This document shows positions 8,033 to 14,501 of a stretch of 24,980 nt of DNA, one piece after another. The notes beneath the pieces are model-generated. The model had not been told where the DNA came from. It did not search any database and saw only the letters and a program-made list of their open reading frames with translations. Positions within the stretch are counted from its first letter, which is position 1. Every line of letters starts with the position of its first letter. This stretch comes from Porphyromonadaceae bacterium UBA7180 (GTDB lineage: Bacteria > Bacteroidota > Bacteroidia > Bacteroidales > Muribaculaceae), in assembly GCA_002491165.1 (NCBI GenBank), contig DKVK01000046.1, positions 51,198 to 76,177 of the forward strand, in the 5' to 3' direction. A program made the translations under genes and the position numbers.

Positions 8033-10594
8033 ATGAAACTTCAAGTTAGCAACAGCAACCAACCTACGTGGCGCAATGTCACTGTTCTTGCGCAACTTCC
8101 CTCCGAGCTCAAAGTGCTCGAAGAAATAGCAAAAAACCTCTGGTGGGTTTGGAACAGCGAAGGTAAATCCCTGTTCCGCGACCTTGACCACGACCTCTGG
8201 CGGGCTGTGGGCGAAAACCCCGTGATGCTCCTCCAGAACATCAGCTATAAACGTTACAACGAAATCCTCAAGGACGATGCCATGATGGAGCGTATCCGCA
8301 CCGTCTACGACTCCATGCAGGACTACCTGAAGCAGCCTATGCGCACCGACATTCCCTCGGTGGCATACTTCTCCATGGAATACGGTCTCTGCAACGCCCT
8401 TAAAATATACTCCGGCGGCCTCGGTGTCCTTGCCGGCGACTACATCAAGCAGGCTTCCGACAGCCGCGTCAACATGACTGCCGTCGGCTTCCTCTACCGC
8501 TACGGCTACTTCAAACAGGAACTCTCCACCGACGGGCAGCAGGTTGCCACCTACGAGGCGCAGAACTTCGAGCAGCTCCCCATTGAGCACGTGCTCGGCG
8601 ACGACGGCCAGCCAATGGTCCTCGAAGTGCCCTTCCCCGGCCGCATCGTCTACGCCCACGTTTGGCGCGTAAACGTGGGCCGCATGAAGCTCTACCTGCT
8701 CGACACCGACTTCGACATGAACTCCGAGTTCGACCGTTCCATCACCCACCAGCTCTACGGCGGCGACTGGGAGAACCGTCTCAAGCAGGAATACCTGCTC
8801 GGCATCGGGGGTATCTACATGCTCAACAAACTCGGCATCAAGGCAGACATCTACCACGCCAACGAAGGCCACGCCGCGCTTATGAACCTGCAACGCCTCG
8901 TGGACTACGTTCAGGACCAGGGACTTCCCTTCAATGTGGCTCTCGAAGTGGTGCGCGCATCCTCGCTCTACACCATCCACACTCCCGTGCCCGCCGGACA
9001 TGACTACTTCGACGAATCGCTCTTCGGAAAATATCTCGGCGAATATCCCGCCAAGCTCGGCATCGCCTGGAGCGACCTCATGAACATGGGCCGCGAGAAT
9101 CCTGACTCCAACGAGCGCTTCTCCATGAGCGTCTTCGCCCTCAACACCTGCCAGGAAGCCAACGGCGTGAGCTGGCTCCACGGCGAGGTGTCGAAGAAAA
9201 TGTTCGCCGGCATGTGGAAAGGCTTCGCACCGCAGGAGTCGCACGTAGGCTATGTCACCAACGGCGTGCACATGCCGACATGGGCCGCCTCCGAATGGAA
9301 AGCTTTCTACGCCGACCGCCTCGGCCTTCAGGTATTCGACCACCAGAGCGACCCCGAAGCGTGGAAAGGTATCTTCAAGTGCTCTGACTCCGACATCTGG
9401 AACATGCGGATGACGATGAAAAATAAATTCATCAACTTCGTGAAGCGCGACTTCAAGGAGAAGTGGATCAAGAATCAGGGCGACCCCTCCACGGTAATGA
9501 AAATCGTGGACAAATTCAACCCCAACACCCTCATCATCGGTTTTGCACGCCGTTTCGCTACTTACAAACGCGCCCATCTGCTCTTCACCGACCTCGACCG
9601 TCTCTCCAAGATAGTCAACAACGAGCAGTTCCCCGTGCAGTTCATCTTCTCCGGCAAGGCACACCCCGCCGACGGCGCCGGCCAGGGTCTCATCAAGCGC
9701 ATCGTGGAAATCAGCCGCATGCCGCAGTTCCAGGGCAAGATAATCTTCCTCGAGGACTACAACATGATAGTTGCCAAGCGCCTCGTCTCCGGCGTGGACA
9801 TCTGGCTCAACACCCCGACACGACCCCTCGAAGCCTCCGGCACATCGGGCGAAAAGGCCGAGATGAACGGCGTGCTCAACTTCTCGGTGCTCGACGGCTG
9901 GTGGTATGAAGGTTACCAGTTCGACCAGGAAGCAGGCTGGGCACTCACATCCAAGCGTACGTTCGTGGACCAGGCACAGCAGGACAAGCTCGACGCCGCC
10001 ACCATCTACTCCATGCTTGAAAACGAAATCGTACCCCTCTATTATGCCAAGAACTCCAAAGGCTACAGCCCCGAGTGGATACAGTACATCAAACGCAGCA
10101 TCGGCCACATAGCGCCGCACTTCACCATGAAGCGCCAACTCGACGACTATATTTCCAAGTTCTACGCTCCCGAAGCCAAACGTGCGGCAGAACTGGAGAA
10201 AGACAATTTCGCCGAAGCCCGCGAAATCGTGGCATGGAAAGAGGACGTGGCCTCCAAGTGGGATCAGATCAAGGTCATCTCCGCCGACATCAACGACCTC
10301 AGCGGTTCCACCATCCGCACCGGCCGCGAACTTAAGGCACAGTGCGTGCTCGATGCCAAAGGCCTCGGCAAATCCATCCACGTGGAACTCGTGGCATACC
10401 GCGAGAAAGACGGCGAATCAACCTTCGACGATGCCCGCGAACTCAAGCTCGTGAAGATTGAGAACGGCCTGAGCTACTACGAACTCGACACGACGTTCGA
10501 GAACAGCGGTGTCTTCAACTTCTCGTTCCGCATGTATCCCTGGAACGACAAGCTCCCGCACCGCCAGGACTTCGCATATCTCCGCTGGTTCTAA
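8033..10594 (+). CDS. glgP: Alpha-glucan (glycogen) phosphorylase, GT35 family
   Basis: This 853-residue enzyme is predicted to release glucose-1-phosphate from the non-reducing ends of alpha-glucans using phosphate and pyridoxal phosphate. It belongs to the shorter 'alpha-glucan family' form seen in many bacteria. Supporting blocks are VAYFSMEYGL and YSGGLGVLAGDYIKQASD near the N-terminus, YHANEGHAAL, FARRFATYKRAHLL, and the cofactor region EASGTSGEKAEMNGVLNFS, with the PLP lysine most likely K608. The usual Met before that Lys is Glu here. A C-terminal region of about 200 residues completes the protein. It is the second gene of the glycogen operon and is followed by a strong terminator. Confidence 0.93.
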   Translation: MKLQVSNSNQPTWRNVTVLAQLPSELKVLEEIAKNLWWVWNSEGKSLFRDLDHDLWRAVGENPVMLLQNISYKRYNEILKDDAMMERIRTVYDSMQDYLKQPMRTDIPSVAYFSMEYGLCNALKIYSGGLGVLAGDYIKQASDSRVNMTAVGFLYRYGYFKQELSTDGQQVATYEAQNFEQLPIEHVLGDDGQPMVLEVPFPGRIVYAHVWRVNVGRMKLYLLDTDFDMNSEFDRSITHQLYGGDWENRLKQEYLLGIGGIYMLNKLGIKADIYHANEGHAALMNLQRLVDYVQDQGLPFNVALEVVRASSLYTIHTPVPAGHDYFDESLFGKYLGEYPAKLGIAWSDLMNMGRENPDSNERFSMSVFALNTCQEANGVSWLHGEVSKKMFAGMWKGFAPQESHVGYVTNGVHMPTWAASEWKAFYADRLGLQVFDHQSDPEAWKGIFKCSDSDIWNMRMTMKNKFINFVKRDFKEKWIKNQGDPSTVMKIVDKFNPNTLIIGFARRFATYKRAHLLFTDLDRLSKIVNNEQFPVQFIFSGKAHPADGAGQGLIKRIVEISRMPQFQGKIIFLEDYNMIVAKRLVSGVDIWLNTPTRPLEASGTSGEKAEMNGVLNFSVLDGWWYEGYQFDQEAGWALTSKRTFVDQAQQDKLDAATIYSMLENEIVPLYYAKNSKGYSPEWIQYIKRSIGHIAPHFTMKRQLDDYISKFYAPEAKRAAELEKDNFAEAREIVAWKEDVASKWDQIKVISADINDLSGSTIRTGRELKAQCVLDAKGLGKSIHVELVAYREKDGESTFDDARELKLVKIENGLSYYELDTTFENSGVFNFSFRMYPWNDKLPHRQDFAYLRWF

Positions 10595-10619
10595 GCAACC
10601 GCGCTAATCCCAAACACAC

Positions 10620-10660
10620 GGAGGGTGGACCCGCAGCGGGCCGCCCTCCACTGCTTTTTT
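10620..10660 (+). terminator. Rho-independent terminator of the glycogen operon
   Basis: A GC-rich hairpin pairs 10620-10628 (GGAGGGTGG) with 10641-10649 (CCGCCCTCC, one T-G pair). An inner CCCG/CGGG stem follows a bulged A, with loop CAG. A run of six T (10655-10660) lies downstream. Confidence 0.85.
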
Positions 10661-10677
10661 CGAAAATTTTCATTTTT

Positions 10678-10709
10678 CTTGCACAAGAACTTTTTTATTA
10701 TTACTTTTG
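10678..10709 (+). promoter_or_regulatory. Bacteroidota-type promoter for the secreted Ig-like protein
   Basis: A -33-like CTTG (10678-10681) and a -7-like TACTTTTG (10702-10709) are separated by 20 bases, matching TTTG-N20-TAnnTTTG at all but one fixed position. The start codon at 10742 lies about 30 bases downstream. Confidence 0.6.
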
Positions 10710-10741
10710 CGACATCCTACACCAACTAAACACATTCCATT

Positions 10742-11958
10742 ATGAAAAAACTCTTTACAGCTTTGATGGGCATATTCGCCTGTTTAATCTCTTTTACGGC
10801 GGCGGCACAGTCCGCTCCGATGCCCGAATATTGCTCGCTCGATTATCGGCCTTTTTCTCGTCCTCTTGAATATATAGGATTCAGTTTCGATGGTGGCATC
10901 AGACTTCTCGACGGTGCCTCGGCTGCTGTGAAATGTGATGGCGAAGTCGTTGCCCTTCCCATTAATATGGAGGTTGATAATTACACATCCCCTAAACGCA
11001 CTCAAGGACATCTCCGTATTTATTTTGAGAAACAGAATCTTCCAAAGGGTAAGGAATATACGGTGGTTGTGGCTCCCTCTTCCATTGCAGCCGAAGCCGA
11101 CGGCACGGAAAATCCGGAGTTCGGCCATGATTTCTTTGTTCCCGAAAATCTCGGTCCGATGTACACCGATGAAGAGGATGGTATGGTTATCGATAAGATT
11201 AATGGCCTTCTCAGTAGTCACTTACCAACCTTTTTTGGAAAATCGAGACCGAACCTGTTGGTGAACCTAAATTTATTCTCAATCGAGAGGATATAAAGGT
11301 ACGCGAGTTTCCTGCAAGAGTTGGCTGGGATTGGGATAAAGGTCAGGCTTATGCCGAAGTGAAGGAAGAAATCCGCTTCGAAAAAGGAGTGAATTACAAA
11401 CTGGTATTACCGGCAGGAAGTGTACATGCCAGATTTCGCGACGACATCGTGAACGAGAAGGCTGTGTTTAACTTTGTCGGCGGATATGAGAAACCGATTC
11501 CGCCGCTGAATTACGTATGGTGCAGCCTATACAATGATCATTCAGATATTCTTAATGTTGTCAGTTTTTACTATGACCGCCCTGTGAGAGTGACGGAAGG
11601 AGCAAAGCTCCAGCTTTTGGAAGAGCGTCCTGAGAATGACGATTGGAAAGTTATAAAAGAAGCCGAGGCTTATCTTGAGGTAACGGAGGACAGATGGGTG
11701 GTATCAGCTGACTTCGGTGGCCATGAGATGGAACTTTCGGTAGGATATTCAGTCGTGATTCCCGAAGGGGCTGTGGTTGCAGATGACGGTGACCCGGTTA
11801 TTAACCAACGCAGCGCTGTCGCCGTGGGCGACCACTCCGGAATCAACGACATCGGTGCCGAAGGCAGTGGTGAGAACGCCGTCCTCTATGACCTCTTCGG
11901 CCGGAAAGTGACCAATCCGGTTCCCGGCGCAATCTATATGAAAGTAATCTGCAAATAA
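10742..11958 (+). pseudogene. Secreted Ig-like repeat protein with C-terminal sorting-like domain, broken by a one-base frameshift
   Basis: Two ORFs are pieces of one gene. The first (10742-11296) has a signal peptide (MKKLFTALMGIFACLISF, cleavage near AAAQ) and an Ig-like beta domain. The second, in another frame, is open well upstream of its GTG 11359. At the T run 11231-11236 frame 2 reads LPTFFGKS, while the other frame reads FWKIETEPVGEPKFILN and continues without a stop to 11958. Adding one T would restore a protein of about 405 residues. It would have three Ig-like beta domains and the C-terminal sequence NAVLYDLFGRKVTNPVPG, which resembles the short type A sorting domain of Bacteroidota secreted proteins. 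The function is unknown; surface or secreted display is inferred. The lesion may be a real deletion, phase variation at the homopolymer, or a base-calling error. Confidence 0.75.
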
Positions 11959-11981
11959 ACTCCCTCTTCGAAACTCATTCA

Positions 11982-12019
11982 AACGGTTGCAGACACCTCA
12001 CCTGCGACCGTTTTTTGTT
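11982..12019 (+). terminator. Rho-independent terminator after the secreted protein gene
   Basis: An 11-bp stem pairs 11982-11992 (AACGGTTGCAG) with 12002-12012 (CTGCGACCGTT, one T-G pair) around a 9-base loop. It runs into T6 (12011-12016). It lies 24 bases after the stop codon at 11958. Confidence 0.88.
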
Positions 12020-12048
12020 TCTTAATGTAAAGTCGTAAGGCATAAGAC

Positions 12049-12079
12049 AGCAACCGCAATTTCTTCAACTACGGTTGCT
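12049..12079. repeat. Inverted repeat AGCAACCG/CGGTTGCT between convergent genes
   Basis: An 8-bp perfect inverted repeat (12049-12056 and 12072-12079) surrounds a 15-base loop and has no T-run on either side. It reuses the CGGTTGC core found in the upstream terminator stem. It is followed by a short direct repeat of CTATCGG. It lies between the 3' ends of the secreted-protein gene and the DUF4252 operon and might help end transcription from either side. Confidence 0.5.
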
Positions 12080-12131
12080 ATCGGGATTTTGCTATCGGAT
12101 AGTTAGAAGGTGCCAGAGAGGGTAGGGATAG

Positions 12132-12605
12132 TCAGAAGCGGGTGAGGGATTTGGGATCGGATTCGAGGAGTTTGCCGAGGTCGAATTTTCCTTTCAGGTA
12201 GATGAAGTTCTGTTCCTTGCGCTCCCGATCGCGTATCAGCAACTCTTTGATGACGGTGTTTTTACTGTTCATCTCGGCGTAAATATCCACTGATTCAAGC
12301 GAGTCGGTAGAGGAAACCAATAACTCCAGCCCACGTTCGTTCACGATCCGTTCAAATTCTGAGTCGAGTATCGGCATTGACCTTCGGTCTTCGCAAGTAA
12401 TCACTTCAAGCGAATTGAGGTTGCGCAGTAGTCCGCTTTCATCGTCGGCGGCGCGTCCTGCTATGCGGAGCATCTGTTTGGGTATGCGAATGGCTTCAGT
12501 GCGGGGATAGACGGACATCGATCCGAGCACTTTCGGTTTGGCTATAATGCAGCTTGACAGCAATACGGTGAGCGAGAGGACTAATGGAATAAGCAGTTTG
12601 TTCAT
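12132..12605 (-). CDS. DUF4252-family lipoprotein
   Basis: This protein of about 157 residues begins MNKLLIPLVLSLTVLLSSC, a lipoprotein signal with Cys19 as the lipidated residue. The rest (including RIAGRAADDESGLLRNLNSL and FIYLKGKFDLGKLLES) has the DUF4252 pattern and matches the layout of the paralogue immediately upstream. A GTG at 12614 in the same frame overlaps the upstream stop. ATG 12605 is preferred because it directly begins a standard signal peptide. It is the last gene of the sigma/anti-sigma operon; the biochemical function is unknown. Confidence 0.8.
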   Translation of the reverse strand: MNKLLIPLVLSLTVLLSSCIIAKPKVLGSMSVYPRTEAIRIPKQMLRIAGRAADDESGLLRNLNSLEVITCEDRRSMPILDSEFERIVNERGLELLVSSTDSLESVDIYAEMNSKNTVIKELLIRDRERKEQNFIYLKGKFDLGKLLESDPKSLTRF

Positions 12606-12610
12606 GAGAG

Positions 12611-13114
12611 TCACTTGTTATCGTTGTTGACTTCGAGTTTTGAGAGGTCGATGGTACCGCGCACAAAGACGAGAGTGTATTCTCCCTTCTCGCGGATTTC
12701 GATGAGCAGTCCGTCAAGTGTGTTGCTGTCCTGGCCGTCATCTTCCGGCATGACGCCGAAGATGCGTGTGGTTTCGTCTTTCTCCGTAGTCTCCACGATT
12801 ACTTCGAGCGAAAGCCGTGCCACAAGTTCATCGGCAAATTTCTGCATCTCTTTGAAGCTTTTGCGGTTGGTACATTCCACAACCTCTATGGATTTAAGAT
12901 CCTTGATGGCGCTTCCAACAGTGCCCATCATGCCGGCTTCGAACGGGATGTATGAACCGGCGAGGCGCAGTGCGGCAGGACCGATGTAAGTGGATTCCAC
13001 ACCGGGGAGGTTGGATATTTCGCTGAATACGCGCTGCATTTTCGCAGCCGAAAGCGAGGCCGGAAGAATAGTCATTAACAGCGACATAATAAGAATTGCA
13101 AGTTTACGTGTCAT
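12611..13114 (-). CDS. DUF4252-family exported protein
   Basis: This 167-residue protein has an N-terminal signal peptide (MTRKLAILIMSLLMTILPAS, cleavage near LSAA) and no lipobox Cys. The mature part includes the DUF4252-like core, with blocks KDLKSIEVVECTNRKSF and YTLVFVRGTIDLSKLE that align with the neighbouring lipoprotein. The two look like a tandem duplication in which one copy is periplasmic and the other lipid-anchored. The next gene starts 5 bases after its stop. Its place after an ECF sigma/anti-sigma pair suggests it belongs to that envelope regulon; the molecular role is unknown. Confidence 0.8.
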   Translation of the reverse strand: MTRKLAILIMSLLMTILPASLSAAKMQRVFSEISNLPGVESTYIGPAALRLAGSYIPFEAGMMGTVGSAIKDLKSIEVVECTNRKSFKEMQKFADELVARLSLEVIVETTEKDETTRIFGVMPEDDGQDSNTLDGLLIEIREKGEYTLVFVRGTIDLSKLEVNNDNK

Positions 13115-13147
13115 ATCTTTGGGTATTTAGAAATGTTTTGTCCTTGT

Positions 13148-13876
13148 TTACTGGCGGTCGTAGTCATCCTTGATTTTGCCGGCGTTGAACGGGTCGGCGA
13201 TAATGGAAACTGCCATTTCCGTACTCCGCACGCCGCGCTCCATCTTGCCGAAGCTGGCGTCGAGTGTCGCAAGCAGTTCGGTTGTAATCTGGACAACCTC
13301 CGCCGAGTCTGTGACTTCGCGGTAATTCCCGGCCATCGTTTCCTTAGCATCCTTTTCTGGAGCAGGAACAGTTTTTGCACCGCTCTTAGCCTCTTGTTTT
13401 GAAGCAACCTTAACCTTGGCCACGGCGGGGATTTCCTCTTCCGGAAGAGCGGGAATAGCTTGCTCCTCATTTTCTGAAACAGCCGGGACCGGAACGGCAG
13501 GTTGCGGCGCGGGAGCTTCCGTCTTGGCAATCATAGGCTGTGTGGGAGCGCCTTCTCCGTTCCTGCCGATGAAAAGGAATCCAAGGCCGAAGATAACGGC
13601 GACGGCGGCTGCTGCCGAAAGGCCGACTTTCCAATTGAAGGAGAAGCGACGGCGCGGTGAGTCCACTGTAGCGGCAGCAATGCGCTTCGCGAGGTCTGCC
13701 GGCGGCGCGGCGGGACGGCGCTTGGCCATGGCGCAGAAGATAGCGGCGTCAGAACGTAGGTCGGCCGGAAGGTGGTCTGCTTCCACGAAGTACTGTTTCA
13801 GCGCGGCGAGTTCGTCGGCGGTCGCTGTGCCGTCGTAGTATCGCTGGAGCAGGTGTCTTGCTTTTTCGGTATTCAT
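13148..13876 (-). CDS. Anti-sigma-factor-like membrane protein
   Basis: This 242-residue protein has a cytoplasmic N-terminal segment (LLQRYYDGTATADELAALKQYF, residues 9-30) like the anti-sigma proteins next to Bacteroidota ECF factors. A single transmembrane helix follows at about 84-104 (VGLSAAAAVAVIFGLGFLF). Next come a Pro/Ala/Glu-rich linker (about 115-180) and a small C-terminal domain ending in EMAVSIIADPFNAGKIKDDY. I see no zinc-binding HxxxCxxC. Its start overlaps the stop of the sigma gene (ATGA, 13873-13876), implying coupled translation. The likely role is to hold the sigma factor inactive until an envelope signal arrives; this is inferred from topology and position. Confidence 0.8.
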   Translation of the reverse strand: MNTEKARHLLQRYYDGTATADELAALKQYFVEADHLPADLRSDAAIFCAMAKRRPAAPPADLAKRIAAATVDSPRRRFSFNWKVGLSAAAAVAVIFGLGFLFIGRNGEGAPTQPMIAKTEAPAPQPAVPVPAVSENEEQAIPALPEEEIPAVAKVKVASKQEAKSGAKTVPAPEKDAKETMAGNYREVTDSAEVVQITTELLATLDASFGKMERGVRSTEMAVSIIADPFNAGKIKDDYDRQ

Positions 13877-14364
13877 GGTTGCATATATTTATCGTACAAC
13901 ATTTTCAATTTTTTACGGCCCCGGGAGAGAGCCTGGCGCACATTGTCGGCAGTCATTCCGGTGACTTTGCTAATTTCCTCGTTAGAGAGACACTTGTAGG
14001 CACTGAGGCGGGTCACTTCCTGCTGTGCCGGCGGTAACTGCGAGATGCACCATTCGAGGAACTCCGCCGAGTCGGGGTCGGGCGCCGCGTCGGAAGAGAG
14101 GTCGTAGACTTCATCGAGGGGGTCGACGAAGTGGCGGCGTCGCAGCATATCGATGGCTACGGTACGCACTGTGGCCACGGAATACCCTTCTGGGTTCTTG
14201 ATCCGGGCCATTGCCTCGCCGCTTTTCCATATCTTCACCAAAGCCTCCTGTACGGCGTCGGCTGCTTCCTGCGAAACGTCGCCGAGAATGGCCGAGGCCA
14301 CAGCGTAGAGACGGGGATAAAGCGGCATGAAGCGCTCTGTGAATATGTCATTTTCTCTCTTCAC
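13873..14364 (-). CDS. ECF-type RNA polymerase sigma factor
   Basis: This 163-residue protein has sigma region 2 (about 10-80, RLYAVASAILGDVSQEAADAV and VATVRTVAIDMLRRR) and region 4 (about 105-160, LPPAQQEVTRLSAYKCLSNE and the helix-turn-helix VTGMTADNVRQALSRGRKKL). It lacks regions 1 and 3, as ECF factors do. The start is GTG 14364, the most upstream in frame after a TGA. ATG 14328 is an alternative but would cut into region 2. It heads an operon with the anti-sigma-like protein and two DUF4252 proteins and probably regulates its own promoter. Confidence 0.9.
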   Translation of the reverse strand: MKRENDIFTERFMPLYPRLYAVASAILGDVSQEAADAVQEALVKIWKSGEAMARIKNPEGYSVATVRTVAIDMLRRRHFVDPLDEVYDLSSDAAPDPDSAEFLEWCISQLPPAQQEVTRLSAYKCLSNEEISKVTGMTADNVRQALSRGRKKLKMLYDKYMQP

Positions 14365-14372
14365 GTAACAAG

Positions 14373-14399
14373 GACGAGGCGAGTTTCAAAAATGTGACA
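14373..14399 (-). promoter_or_regulatory. Candidate ECF-type autoregulatory promoter of the sigma operon
   Basis: On the minus strand TGTCAC (14399-14394) and CGTC (14376-14373) are separated by 17 bases. This resembles the -35 (TGTAAC-like) and -10 (CGTC) layout of ECF promoters, with a T-run just after the -35 box. The predicted transcript start is only a few bases before GTG 14364. No TAnnTTTG element is seen here. Confidence 0.4.
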
Positions 14400-14407
14400 C
14401 CAGGTGT

Positions 14408-14443
14408 TTAAAAAAAACGGCACTCCCGCGGTCAGGAATGCCG
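14408..14443 (-). terminator. Rho-independent terminator of the glnS-alaS operon
   Basis: On the minus strand a 9-bp stem (CGGCATTCC with GGAGTGCCG, one wobble pair) closes an 8-base loop. It is followed by eight T (plus-strand A run 14410-14417). It lies about 60 bases past the alaS stop. Confidence 0.88.
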
Positions 14444-14501
14444 GTTTTATGCTAACCGTTTGGCAAATAGCAGTTTGCCTTAGGATGAAGAATCGGTATT
14501 T

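Noticed and set aside
7991..10381. A 796-codon open frame on the minus strand opposite the glycogen phosphorylase, and a 648-codon plus-strand frame opposite alaS
   Set aside because: Both are antisense shadows of strongly conserved genes. Their translations are His/Val/Glu-rich without domain motifs, which is what reverse frames of GC-biased coding sequence give.
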